In this document: piece by piece, positions 48,625-57,207 of the stretch | How positions within the stretch are numbered: position 1 is the stretch's first letter | Layout: every line of letters begins with the position of its first letter | Origin: Streptomyces pyxinicus | GTDB taxonomy: Bacteria > Actinomycetota > Actinomycetes > Streptomycetales > Streptomycetaceae | Assembly: GCF_024753135.1 (NCBI RefSeq) | Contig: NZ_JANUGP010000014.1 | Span: forward strand, 124,001 to 188,000 | Direction: 5' to 3' | Length of the DNA stretch: 64,000 nucleotides | Translations under genes and position numbers: made by a program | Notes under the pieces: generated by a model | Seen by the model: only the letters and a program-made list of their open reading frames with translations | Told to the model about the DNA's origin: nothing | The model's database searches: none

Positions 48625-49224
48625 GCCTGTCACGTGCGCGGCGGGCAAGGCACGGTTGGCGGGGAGCCAGGCGAGGAAGGAGACCGACTCGCCGAGCCCG
48701 GGGACGTCCACGTGGACGAGTCCGGGGCGCGGGTAGAGGCGGCGTGCCGAAGCCGGAAGGAAGGTGCTGGCCCGCTTCGCGGGACCGCCAGGACCATGGC
48801 CTCGGCGTCCCGCACCACGGGCCCGAAGCGCACCGGGCTTCCGTCGGGCCGGGGTATGACGGTGAGATAGTCCCACCAGGCGCGGGGCACATCACCCGCG
48901 GTTCGGTGGCCAGTTGACGGCTCTGGAACCCCGAGGGCAGCGGACCGCGCGGGAAGGCCGCGTCGACCTCCCCGCCTGCGAGGGCGCCGAACCGCCGGAC
49001 GAAGCCGAGGGTACGCACCTCGACCTCCAGCTGGGGATGCCGGTCGCGCAGACGGGTGAGCACGGCGCCGACATGGGGCATGGCGGCCTCGGCACCGAGC
49101 GACCCGATCCGCACCCTCCCGGTCACCGCCCCGGCATGCGCGTCGGCCACCCGCAACAGCCGCTCCAGCCCTTCCACCACCGCCCGGGACTCCGCGACGA
49201 CCGCACGCCCCGCGGGCGTCAGCC
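48625..49224 (-). pseudogene. LysR-family regulator remnant, headless and frameshifted
   Basis: Reading down the minus strand, LysR effector-domain sequence appears in three frames in turn: LTPAGRAVVAESRAVVEGLERLLRV-type sequence and VRIGSLGAEAAMPHVGAVLTRLR, then WWDYLTVIPRPDGSPVRFGP, then LYPRPGLVHVDVPGLGESVSFLAWL. At least two frameshifts are needed to join them. The helix-turn-helix domain is missing: similarity stops at 49224, exactly where the opposite-strand ArsR-type remnant begins, which suggests a recombination junction. Confidence 0.8.
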
Positions 49225-49808
49225 GTGCTCCGCTTGCACTTCACCGCCGACGACCTGACGAAGATCCGGCTCCTGCGCGGCCCCGACCCCGCCTGGGAGA
49301 TCATGTGCAGTATCTGCCGGATGAAGTCGCCGGGGCTCTGGAAACGTACTTCGAGACGACGCTTCGGCCGCACTGGACGCGGTTGCACGCCGTGATGGGA
49401 GCCGGTCCTCGAAGTGGACTATGTGGACTATCCGGTCGACCGTGACGTCTTCCCGAACGGCCGGGAACTGGCCCTCGCCCCATCCTTGTTCCGCTGGCGG
49501 CGTCCGACGGCCCCGGCCGACTCGGCGCTCCAGCCGGTCCTGGTCTATCCGGTGGCCAAGCGGCCCCGGGACCTGGCCCAGACGTGGGGGTGCCGGGGCG
49601 CACGCAGGCCGCCATCCTGTCCACGATCGCCCACTGGGACGGCCGTACGTCCTCGGACGTCGCCCACGCCGTGGGTGTGGCGCAGTCCAGCGTCTCGTAC
49701 GAGATCGCGGTCCTGCCCGAGAGCGCCCTGGTCAGCAGCCACCGCACGGGGAAGTACACGGTCCACACCGCCACGCCTCGCGGCCTGCGCGTCCTGGACG
49801 CCGGCTGA
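49225..49808 (+). pseudogene. ArsR-type (winged-helix, DUF5937-like) regulator remnant
   Basis: GTG 49225 opens a typical N-terminus (LRLHFTADDLTKIRLLRGPD, WEIM). The frame breaks near 49300; the continuation DEVAGALETYFETTLRPHWTRL is in another frame, VDYPVDRDVFPNGRELALAPSLF...PVLVYPV in a third segment, and the helix-turn-helix (AILSTIAHWDGRTSSDVAHAVGVAQSSVSYEI) in the last frame from 49584. At least three frameshifts and an internal deletion of roughly 100 codons. The last open frame (49584-49808, 74 residues) could still be translated but lacks the rest. Confidence 0.8.
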
Positions 49809-49828
49809 CCCGGCGCCCGTGCGCCGGG
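49809..49828. terminator. Bidirectional hairpin between convergent units
   Basis: CCCGGCGC-CCGT-GCGCCGGG, perfect 8-bp stem with tetraloop, seven bp from the protease stop on the minus strand and directly after the plus-strand remnant. Confidence 0.7.
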
Positions 49829-49834
49829 CCCCGT

Positions 49835-50572
49835 TCAGTGGCGTGTGACGACCGAGCGGATCCACTTGATCTGCTGGGCGATCTCGCCGGCGCCGGCGGT
49901 CTTCTCCCGGTCGGAGGCATCGAAGACACCGAGGAGGGTCTCCCGGCCGTGAGCGGCGATGGTGGTCACGGGGCCTCCGGAGTCGCCGCCGGCGGGAACG
50001 CCGTGGACCTTCGCCATGCAGAAGTCCGAGCCCCCGGGCACCGCGAACCCGAAGCAGCGGGCGGCGTCCGGCCGCAGGACCCGCAGGTCGGACTGCTTGA
50101 GCACGGGGGACTGGCAGCGGTCCTCCTCGCCGGTGCACGTCGCTCCCCAGCCGTACTGGCGCACGAGTTGGCCGGTGTGGACATGTGCCGTGGACAGGCG
50201 GGCCGTCCGCACCCGCATCGGCGGCACCTTGATCAGCATCATGTCGGCCTTCGCGCTGCCGACCCGGCTGCCGCGCACCGGACGCAGCGTGGTGCCCCGG
50301 CGCATGTCGAGGCTGCCGACACGGAACGTGATCCGCGAGTCGGCGATCGGCCGCGCCGTCTCGAAGAAGCAGTGCGAGGCGCTGATGATCCACTGGCGGG
50401 CGATCGCCGTCCCGGTGCACTGCGGCTTGCCGTCGACCAGCATGCGCACCGCCCAGGGGCCGTACCCGCTGACCTTCCCGCCGATGACAGCCGAGGCGGG
50501 CGCGGCCGCCGCCAGGCCCCCCGCCATCAGCAGCGAGACGGTCAGCAAGAGAACACGAACACGATGCAGCAT
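49835..50572 (-). CDS. Secreted trypsin-like serine protease (S1 family)
   Basis: 245 residues. ATG 50572 has AGGAG eight bases upstream. Signal peptide to about residue 28 (LLTVSLLMAGGLAAAAPASA), then VIGGK as in mature trypsins with only a minimal propeptide. Catalytic triad His67 (SASHC), Asp110 (KADMMLI) and Ser198 (GDSGGP). Cysteine pairs fit the chymotrypsin fold. Extracellular; specificity pocket not assigned. Confidence 0.93.
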   Translation of the reverse strand: MLHRVRVLLLTVSLLMAGGLAAAAPASAVIGGKVSGYGPWAVRMLVDGKPQCTGTAIARQWIISASHCFFETARPIADSRITFRVGSLDMRRGTTLRPVRGSRVGSAKADMMLIKVPPMRVRTARLSTAHVHTGQLVRQYGWGATCTGEEDRCQSPVLKQSDLRVLRPDAARCFGFAVPGGSDFCMAKVHGVPAGGDSGGPVTTIAAHGRETLLGVFDASDREKTAGAGEIAQQIKWIRSVVTRH

Positions 50573-50714
50573 CCGGACAACTCCTCGCGTCGGAACGGAA
50601 CCGGCACGGCACCCGCACCGGTACGCCCCGTCAGACGCCGTTCCGGGCCGCTCCGTTTCACCGACACGCCGTACCGATGAACCGCGAACGGCGGGCCGGC
50701 GGGGCCGATGGAGA

Positions 50715-50742
50715 GGGCTGGGCGGAACACACCGCCCAGCCC
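50715..50742 (-). terminator. Terminator after secreted-protein gene
   Basis: GGGCTGGGCGG (50715-50725) and CCGCCCAGCCC (50732-50742): perfect 11-bp stem, 6-nt loop, 15 bp downstream of the minus-strand stop at 50758. Confidence 0.8.
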
Positions 50743-50757
50743 GGCGGCACGCAGCTG

Positions 50758-51348
50758 TCAGCAGTAGCCCTTCTTGGCCGCCAGCTTCACGGTGCCCTTC
50801 TTCGGCTTCTCGGTGCACTTGACGGCACCCTCCGCCTGGATGTTCCAGCTGTGGGACTTGCCGTAACCCACGTTGCCGAAGCCCGTACCACGCGAGTTGC
50901 AGGTCTTGGCCTTGTAGTAGCCGGAAGCCTTCTTGACGCCGCTGAAGACGACATAGGTGCCGGGCTTGTTGAAGTTGTAGGTGACCGACTCGCTCCGCTC
51001 CTTGGTCTTCTCCCCGGCCTTGGAGAGGGTCCCGGAGACATGGGCGTCCATGCTGGAGATGACCCAGCTCGCCGAGTAGCTGCCACCGGCCGTGACCTCA
51101 CGGCCCGAGGTGACCGTCTTGCGGTAGACCGCCGTCTTCGTGTAAGTCCCCGTGCCGCCCTGAGGGATATTGATCTGCTTGGCGTGAGTGATCACCCAGC
51201 CGCTGCTCAGGCCGGTCCAGGTGGCGCTCTTGTAACCCGGCTCGCAAACGAGCGGGGCCGCGCCCGCCGATGCCACAGGCCCGAGCACCACGACGGAGGC
51301 CGCGGCCAGACCCGTGGCAGTGGCCACCGACAGCAGTTTCATGCTCAT
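50758..51348 (-). CDS. Small secreted protein of unknown function
   Basis: 196 residues. ATG 51348 has GGGGAAG upstream; the next ATG (51342) is also possible. Signal peptide (LLSVATATGLAAASVVVLGPVASAGA, cleavage near residue 32-34). Mature part is Ser/Thr/Lys/Tyr-rich with four cysteines (VCEPG, KTCNS, KCTEK and the C-terminal Cys) that may form two disulphides. Beta-rich secreted protein; no family recognised. Strong terminator follows, so it is its own unit. Confidence 0.85.
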   Translation of the reverse strand: MSMKLLSVATATGLAAASVVVLGPVASAGAAPLVCEPGYKSATWTGLSSGWVITHAKQINIPQGGTGTYTKTAVYRKTVTSGREVTAGGSYSASWVISSMDAHVSGTLSKAGEKTKERSESVTYNFNKPGTYVVFSGVKKASGYYKAKTCNSRGTGFGNVGYGKSHSWNIQAEGAVKCTEKPKKGTVKLAAKKGYC

Positions 51349-51695
51349 AGGACTTCCCCGTTTCGCTTGGGCGGCCCGCTCGTACGAGGGCCGCACCACC
51401 CGCTCCGACCCGGTCGGTGACGGAGCCAGGTCAAAGTAGCGTTAGGCGATCACGCCAAGCCAACTGTTTTGAGGAAGACTTGAGCTTGGACCGTTCCGGG
51501 CCCTCGGCGAGCGGGGGACCGGGCCACGGCGAAGCACGGGAAGCCGAAAACGCCCTGAGCTGGCCCGAAGCCGTCGGTACCAAGGGGCTGAAGGACCCGC
51601 TGCCGTGGCCGCCGTGGAAAATCTCCACGAGTTCCGCGAACAGAGGCAACGGCCCGAGTGGCCCGTGGACTCCTTCTGACATCAAGGAGGTGCCC
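51349..51695. other. Divergent intergenic region before the sigma-factor gene
   Basis: 347 bp. It contains the palindrome CTCGTACGAG (51379-51388) within a longer imperfect inverted repeat (51371-51394), about 30 bp from the secreted-protein start, and AAGGAGGT (51684-51691) for the sigma gene. The plus frame is open across it but lacks a start with a ribosome site, so I do not extend the sigma gene. Confidence 0.6.
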
Positions 51696-52235
51696 ATGGG
51701 GGACGGGAAGAGGACTCGGGACGAGGAGTTCCAGAGCTTCGTGGTCGGTCGCTGGCCTCGGCTGATGCGCACGGCGTTCCTGCTCGCGGGGGAGCAGCAC
51801 GCCGCGGAGGACCTGGTCCAGTCGACGCTCGAACAGGTCTACGTCCACTGGCGGAAGGTCGGCTCGGCCAACGACCCCGAGGCGTACGTACGGCGCGTCA
51901 TGATCAACGCTCACGCGCGCAGACACAGAAGACGGCTCAAGGAGTTCCTCGCGCCGAAGGACGACTCGGGAGTGCTGCGCGAAGTGCCGGACACGGATGA
52001 CCGGATTGCGCAGGCCGACGACCGTGGCGCGTTGCTCAAGGCCCTCGCCCAACTGCCCGCACGCCAACGGGAGGCGGTGGTCCTGCGCTACTGGGAGGAC
52101 CTGACGGAAACCCAGACGGCGCAGGCGATGGGCTGCTCGGTCGGCACGGTGAAGAGCAACACGGCCAAGGGCATCGCGAAGCTGCGGGCCGTACCGGGAC
52201 TGGCCGAGACGGTGACGTTGGGAGGGCGGAAGTGA
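51696..52235 (+). CDS. SigE-family ECF RNA polymerase sigma factor
   Basis: 179 residues, ATG 51696 behind the near-perfect site AAGGAGGT. Sigma region 2 at about 10-75 (RTAFLLAGEQHAAEDLVQSTLEQVY) and region 4 at about 110-165 (ALAQLPARQREAVVLRYWEDLTETQTAQAMGCSVGTVKSNT). The SigE-70 subgroup is abundant in Streptomyces. The next gene overlaps its stop and encodes a single-pass membrane protein, the usual arrangement for a sigma factor and its regulator. Confidence 0.95.
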   Translation: MGDGKRTRDEEFQSFVVGRWPRLMRTAFLLAGEQHAAEDLVQSTLEQVYVHWRKVGSANDPEAYVRRVMINAHARRHRRRLKEFLAPKDDSGVLREVPDTDDRIAQADDRGALLKALAQLPARQREAVVLRYWEDLTETQTAQAMGCSVGTVKSNTAKGIAKLRAVPGLAETVTLGGRK

Positions 52236-53023
52236 TGGGCGCGGAGCGGGAGAACGACAAGGGGACAGAGATGACGCGGACGACGCCGACGGACATCGCC
52301 CTCCTCCTCGCGGACGTCGCGGACGAGGTCGAGATCGGCGCGGCCCCGGTACAGGCGGTCATCCGCGGCGGCCGTCGTCGCAGGGCGCGCCGCTGGGCGG
52401 TGGCGGCGGCCACGACCCTGGTTCTGGCCGGTTCGACGGGAGCGACGCTGATGGCCGCCGGGCTGCCCGGGGAGCACCGGACGACGGCCACGCAACTTCC
52501 TGTGTCGCCACAGACGCGGCACGTGTACGTGCCGCAGCGGACTGAGCTGGCGCACGGAGTCGACCGGGGCACGAACTGGCGCGTCGAGTTTTCCGTGTGG
52601 GAGGCGCCGCGTGACGACGAGGAGGCGTCCGGACAGGCGGCCGCGATGAAGGCGTACGGCGTCCTCCAGCCGGTGACCAAGGAGCGCCAACTGGTGGGCA
52701 GCACCTCGTACTTCGTGAGCCTGTACTACGGTGACGAACGCCGCCCCCGGGTGCTCGTCCTCGACACTGTGCAGAAGTGGGACGCCATGTCCGGCCACGA
52801 CGTCGTCTACAACTCCGTGCCGCTGAAGCGATCGGACGCGGCGGGTGCCGACCGGCTCGTGGTGGGCCGTGTCGCGAGAACCGCCCAGCAGGTCCGCTGC
52901 ACCTGGACGGACGGCACGGACACCACCGTCCGGCCCACACCGGCAGGGGGTTCCCCGGTGAACTGGTTCGTGTGCGTGGGACCGGTGGGGAAGGGCAACG
53001 AGACAGCGGCTGTCACCCGGTAG
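52235..53023 (+). CDS. Single-pass membrane protein, probable sigma-factor partner
   Basis: 262 residues from ATG 52235, which overlaps the sigma stop (TGATG) and has GGAGGG eight bases upstream; ATG 52271 (MTRTTPTDIALLL) is also plausible. Short cytoplasmic part with an Arg-rich stretch, one transmembrane helix (WAVAAATTLVLAGSTGATL, about 55-75), then an outer domain. No zinc anti-sigma motif is visible, so an anti-sigma role is inferred from position only. Confidence 0.82.
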   Translation: MGAERENDKGTEMTRTTPTDIALLLADVADEVEIGAAPVQAVIRGGRRRRARRWAVAAATTLVLAGSTGATLMAAGLPGEHRTTATQLPVSPQTRHVYVPQRTELAHGVDRGTNWRVEFSVWEAPRDDEEASGQAAAMKAYGVLQPVTKERQLVGSTSYFVSLYYGDERRPRVLVLDTVQKWDAMSGHDVVYNSVPLKRSDAAGADRLVVGRVARTAQQVRCTWTDGTDTTVRPTPAGGSPVNWFVCVGPVGKGNETAAVTR

Positions 53024-53194
53024 CTGCGTGACCTCGTGGTCGGGGCGGGCTCACGGCGGTGACGCCGGCCAAGCCGCAGCGAGCAGAGCGGCGGCCAAGG
53101 CGCGGCCCAGGGGTGGTCAGGAGGCGGTGCATGCCGGCCGGCTCCCCCTCGATTCAGCTGCCGCCCACCCCACCCTGAGCGGCGATCATGGTCA

Positions 53195-53635
53195 TCGGCA
53201 GGGCTTCTGGTCCCGTCGGGACACGACCGCGCGGACACCGCCCGCCGCGGCGAGCGTCGGCAGGGCGGCGTCGGTCGCGGGGACCTCCGCGGCGGGGCCG
53301 TTCCCGTACAGTGCCGCCGCCACGCGCGCGGAGCTGCGGGTACGGCGTGGTGCGCGACGTTCAGCCGACGGGTGCCGAAGCGGGTCCGGGGCGCCGTCAC
53401 GGTGAGAAGGCCGGTCGCGGCAAGCCTGTCCTCCACCTCCCGCAGCGTGCGCTCGGGCCGGTGGCGCATCAGGTGCTTCCCGCCGAGTCCGTGCCCGGCG
53501 CCGGCGTCGCGCTGCACGCCGTCCAGGACGGGGTTGCCGGTCGGCCCCGCGCCGACGACGGTGACCCGGCCGCCGGCCGCCGGCCTCCCCCAGCCGGTCG
53601 CGCAGCGCGAGGTCGATCAGGGCGGCGGCCCGCAT
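53195..53635 (-). pseudogene. GPP34 (Golgi phosphoprotein 3-like) family remnant
   Basis: Minus-strand sequence resembling actinomycete GPP34 proteins is split between frames: AAALIDLALRDRLGEAGG, then PVLDGVQRDAGAGHGL and REVEDRLAATGLL with TRFG, then RVAAALYGNGPAAEVPATDAALPTLAAAGGVRAVV at the end. At least two frameshifts are needed, and the N-terminus is lost because it abuts the histidine-kinase remnant at about 53636. Family assignment is by pattern memory. Confidence 0.6.
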
Positions 53636-53755
53636 GGCGCAACGCGTTGGTGAGGGCCTCCTGAACGATCCGGTATGCCGCCAGGTCCAGCGCGGCCGGC
53701 CGCTCGCCGAGGTCACCCTCGCGACACACGTGCAGGTCAGGCCGGTCGCACGCAC
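53636..53755 (-). pseudogene. Two-component histidine-kinase fragment
   Basis: About 40 codons matching the NarL-group histidine kinase ATPase start: DLHVCREGDLGERPAALDLAAYRIVQEALTNALRHA with the N-box. It stops right at the residue where the nucleotide-binding loop should follow and runs into the GPP34-like remnant, suggesting a deletion fusion. The rest of the region (53756-54015) is without a supported gene and is probably more decayed sequence. Confidence 0.65.
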
Positions 53756-54015
53756 CGCGCCGCCCGGCTCGTCCCGACGGACCAGTGAGGCCTCCCGCCG
53801 CTGCTCCCGGGGCATGCCCTCCTCCCCGTCCGGACGGAACGCCCGCAACGGCAGGCGCAGTCCACCCGTTCCGCGTCGTCGCCATCGTCGGCACGGCCCT
53901 GCCGGCAGTGGGCGCCTGGGCGTACTTCGACCACCGCACGGCGGTACGCAACGCACGGCGGACGTCTCCCCGAACTTCCGCCCCCCGCGCGGTAGCCGGC
54001 CGCGCCCCGCGCTCG

Positions 54016-55149
54016 TCAGCGCAGCGCCCGGACCACCGCCCACAGCAGGCGCGTGTTCTCCGGGGCCGAGCCGCCCGGGAAGGCATACCGGCGGCGGGTG
54101 TAGGCGTAGGAGTAGCCCTGCCGCGGGTCGGCGAAGGCGGCGGAGCCCGCCGCGCCGCTGTGGCCGAAGGCACCGGCGCCCACGGAGCGGTAGTGGAGGC
54201 CGTAGGTGTGGAAGCCCAGCCCGAACGCCTGCGGCTGACCGCTCACCAGATCCTTGCCCTCGGAGTGGATCCGGGCGAACTCGGCGGCCGTGTCAGGCTT
54301 CAGGAGTGGGCCCCGGCCATCCAGGCCGAACGCGGCGGCCGCGTACATGCCGGCGAGGCCCCGCGCGGAACCGATACCGCCCGCCGACGCCTGGCCGTTC
54401 GCGCGGACCGTACGGGAGTTGGGGAAGTCGTACAGCTCGCCGTTGCCCGGCGCGTGCACGTTGAAGGCGATGCCGCCCAGGCTGTACGGGCTGGCCTCGG
54501 CGGCATCGAGTTCGGCCCGCTGCTCGGGCGTCGGCAGCATCGGCAGGGTGGTGAGGAAACGCGGCTCCTCGGACTCCGGGAGGCCCAGCCACAGGTCGAG
54601 GCCGTACGGGGCCCGGATCCGCTCCTCGTACCACTCCCGCAGGGTGCGCCCGGTGGCCCGGAGCACCACCTCGCCGACCAGCGCGCCGATCACCAGCCCG
54701 TGGTAGCCGAAGAACCGCCCCGGCTGCCAGAACGGACGCTGCCCGGCCAGACGGGCCGCGATCGCCCGGTCGTCGCCCACCTCGTCCGGGGTGAACCCGG
54801 CGTCCAGGCCGATCACCCCGGCCCGGTGCGCGAGCAGCTCGCGCAGCGTGATCCCGCCCTTGCCCTCGGCGGCGAAGTCCGGCCAGTACGAGGCCACGGT
54901 GCGGTCCAGTTCCAGGACGCCGTCCTGGACCAGGAGCGCGGTCACCAGATACGCCGCGCCCTTGGTGGACGAGAAGACACCGAGCAGCGTCTCCCCGGTC
55001 ACCCCCTCCGACCACAGGTCCACCACCCGCTCGGCGCCCCGGTGCACCACCAGCTGCGCACCCGGCGCGTGCTCCTCGCCCGCGAGGAACGTGGCGAACT
55101 CCTCCCGCACTCCCTCGAAACCGGCGGCCACCGTACCGTGGACTGCCAT
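54016..55149 (-). CDS. Serine hydrolase, family VIII esterase/beta-lactamase-like
   Basis: 377 residues, ATG 55149 with GGGAGGG four bases upstream. SxxK motif in FSSTKGAAYL (Ser60, Lys63), a Tyr motif near GYHGLVIG, and a GHSGAAGS segment near 322 in place of the lactamase KTG triad. Pattern of EstB-like esterases, which share the beta-lactamase fold but cleave esters. No signal peptide. Divergent from the small gene at 55293. Confidence 0.88.
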   Translation of the reverse strand: MAVHGTVAAGFEGVREEFATFLAGEEHAPGAQLVVHRGAERVVDLWSEGVTGETLLGVFSSTKGAAYLVTALLVQDGVLELDRTVASYWPDFAAEGKGGITLRELLAHRAGVIGLDAGFTPDEVGDDRAIAARLAGQRPFWQPGRFFGYHGLVIGALVGEVVLRATGRTLREWYEERIRAPYGLDLWLGLPESEEPRFLTTLPMLPTPEQRAELDAAEASPYSLGGIAFNVHAPGNGELYDFPNSRTVRANGQASAGGIGSARGLAGMYAAAAFGLDGRGPLLKPDTAAEFARIHSEGKDLVSGQPQAFGLGFHTYGLHYRSVGAGAFGHSGAAGSAAFADPRQGYSYAYTRRRYAFPGGSAPENTRLLWAVVRALR

Positions 55150-55292
55150 GAACCCTCCCGGTCTGCCGTAGCGATCTTATGGGTTCGGCAACCCGCCATT
55201 CCGGGTCGCTATTCCCCCGGTGACCGCGTCGACGACATCACGCACACACCGGTGAGCCCCCGTTGTCGGTGGTGCCTGCGAAGCTGACCGGC

Positions 55293-55589
55293 ATGAACGG
55301 CGATGAGCAACTTCTGCGCGGCCGGGTCTACGGCCGTGACCACGACGACCCCGACCCCGGCCCGTTGCCGCACCGCACGTACGCCGCGCTGACCGGCGGC
55401 CCGCTGGACGGACTGCTGCTGGACATCACGGACCGGCGGCCACAGGAGGCCGACGACGGCGTGGCCCTGCCGACCGAGCTGGGGCGGTTCCCCGGCGGCC
55501 GGTCGCTGTACGAACCGCGCCCCGGCGAACCGCGCACCCCGGGTCCGGGGGTGACCTGCCGCTTCCACCACTCCGGCGACACCCCGTGA
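55293..55589 (+). CDS. Small hypothetical protein
   Basis: 98 residues from ATG 55293 (MNGDEQLLRGRVYGRD); no strong ribosome site, so leaderless expression is possible. Composition and codon usage are those of a real gene; a proline/glycine-rich soluble protein with no recognised motif. Confidence 0.6.
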   Translation: MNGDEQLLRGRVYGRDHDDPDPGPLPHRTYAALTGGPLDGLLLDITDRRPQEADDGVALPTELGRFPGGRSLYEPRPGEPRTPGPGVTCRFHHSGDTP

Positions 55590-55616
55590 CCCGTCGGCGC
55601 GGTGAAACGCGCTGAA

Positions 55617-55761
55617 TTGCATCAGATGCAACATTTTGCATGGTGGCGGCAGTGATGTTTCCCCTGGTCGGCAACTCCCCGTGCTGGTCCTGGCGACAGG
55701 ATGATCACTGTACTGACCTGCAACCTAGCATGCAGACTCAACAATGATGCATCTGATACAA
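55617..55761. promoter_or_regulatory. Palindromic operator pair upstream of the integrase
   Basis: A perfect 15-bp palindrome TTGCATCAGATGCAA (55617-55631) and a close copy ATGCATCTGATACAA (55747-55761, two mismatches) flank a lower-GC region. The second ends 6 bp before the first base of the integrase GTG at 55767-55775 region and overlaps its leader. Likely autoregulatory sites for the XRE protein downstream. Confidence 0.6.
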
Positions 55762-55774
55762 CAGGAGTGTGAAT

Positions 55775-56884
55775 GTGCAAGCGCCGGGTTCGGCTCGTCT
55801 TGTGCTGGCGTGGAATGTCATCCACCTCGACCCGGCGCCGGCTGTGTTCGACGCGATGCTGGAGGGGTGGGCGAGGCAGCAGTCCGCCCGGTTCCTGAGG
55901 GAGAAGACGATCAGACCTCGGCTGCGGCTGATCAAACGGCTTGAGGAGTTCACCGGCCTGTACCCATGGCAGTGGACTCCTGTGGACGGTGAGGCGTTCA
56001 TCGCGCATCTGCGGAGCGGAACCAGTGCGATCCAGATGTCCACGGCCCGCACCTACGAGGTGACCATCAGCCTGTTCCTTGAGTACCTCCTCGACGTTCG
56101 TTACGAGTGGATCGACGCGTGCCGGGAGCGCTTCGGGGAGGTTCCGCAGGTTGTCTTCCATGAGGGTAACTCGGTTCTACACACGGTCGAGTACGAGGCG
56201 GACCCGCGGCGTCGTCCGCTGACCTATGACGAGGTCCAGGCCCTATTCGACGCCGCCGACGCCCGGCCGAGTCGAATACGCGGCCAGGGCCGCAAGGGCG
56301 CCCTGGCAGCCCTGCGTGACGCGGCAGTGATCAAGACCGTCTACGCCTACGGCACACGTCGCACCGAGTCGTCCAAGGTCGATCTCGCTGATCTGCGCCG
56401 GAATCGCAAGATGCCGCAGTTCGGCAAGTACGGCAGCGTCATGGTGCGGTTCGGCAAGTCGAGCAAGGGGGCGCCACCGAAACGGAGGACCGTGCTGCTG
56501 ATCCCGGAGATGGACTGGTTCACCGACAGTCTGGATCACTATCTGACCGACGTCCGCCCGCAGTTCACCCCGGGGCGGCACCCTGCTCTGTGGGTCACCG
56601 AACGGGTCGGCCGACTGTCTCCACGGTCGATCAACGAGGCGTTCATCGCCGCCCGTCGGGACGCCGACCTCGACGAGGATCTCGACCTGCACTGCCTGCG
56701 GCACAGCTGGATCACGCACGCGACCGAGTTCGGCTATCCGGCCCGGTTCGTTCAGGAAAATGTCGGACATTCTCACGCATCGACCACGGCGATCTACATG
56801 GGGGTCTCGAACGAGTACCGCAACGCCATGCTGGAGGCTTCCTTGAAGAACCGACTGGGCGACTACTGGGATGTGACACCGTGA
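55775..56884 (+). CDS. Tyrosine recombinase/integrase
   Basis: 369 residues. GTG 55775 is seven bases after AGGAG; the GTG at 55769 is too close to it. N-terminal SAM-like DNA-binding domain (about 20-110) and catalytic domain with the full tyrosine-recombinase set: Arg195, His306-x-x-Arg309, His332 and nucleophile Tyr341 (IYMG). Intact and probably active. Lower GC than the surroundings around its start. No flanking att site was recognised, and no other mobile functions apart from the two small genes that follow with overlapping starts. Confidence 0.93.
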   Translation: MQAPGSARLVLAWNVIHLDPAPAVFDAMLEGWARQQSARFLREKTIRPRLRLIKRLEEFTGLYPWQWTPVDGEAFIAHLRSGTSAIQMSTARTYEVTISLFLEYLLDVRYEWIDACRERFGEVPQVVFHEGNSVLHTVEYEADPRRRPLTYDEVQALFDAADARPSRIRGQGRKGALAALRDAAVIKTVYAYGTRRTESSKVDLADLRRNRKMPQFGKYGSVMVRFGKSSKGAPPKRRTVLLIPEMDWFTDSLDHYLTDVRPQFTPGRHPALWVTERVGRLSPRSINEAFIAARRDADLDEDLDLHCLRHSWITHATEFGYPARFVQENVGHSHASTTAIYMGVSNEYRNAMLEASLKNRLGDYWDVTP

Positions 56885-57207
56885 TCAAAAAGATGGGCTA
56901 CCAGTGGCAGCTGCGGCAGCTGATGGCAGCGCGCCAGATGTTCCAGACTTCCGACCTGGTCCCGCTGCTTGCCGAACGCGGCATCGTCCTCTCGCGTGAG
57001 CAGGTCTACCGCCTGGTGACCCAGGCACCGCAGCGGATGAGCATGGACACCCTCGTGGCGCTCTGCGACATACTCGACTGCACACCGAACGATCTGATCA
57101 AACCGGAAGTCGTCAACACTCAGCTCCGCAAGACCGCGAGTGGCGAGACGGGGCCGACGCCGATCGCCGCGCCCCGCAGCGTCGTTCGCCGCCCAGGCAA
57201 GAAGTGA
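56881..57207 (+). CDS. XRE-family (Cro/C1-type) DNA-binding protein
   Basis: 108 residues; GTG overlaps the integrase stop. Helix-turn-helix at about 20-75 (SDLVPLLAERGIVLSREQVYRLVT, SMDTLVALCDILDCTPNDLI) of the Cro/C1 type, then a disordered basic tail. Coupled to the integrase, so likely its repressor or a recombination directionality partner acting at the palindromes upstream. Confidence 0.9.
   Translation: MIKKMGYQWQLRQLMAARQMFQTSDLVPLLAERGIVLSREQVYRLVTQAPQRMSMDTLVALCDILDCTPNDLIKPEVVNTQLRKTASGETGPTPIAAPRSVVRRPGKK

Noticed and set aside
51417-51695. N-terminal extension of the sigma factor
   Set aside because: AAGGAGGT stands eight bases before the ATG at 51696, and the extension has no sigma-domain sequence.
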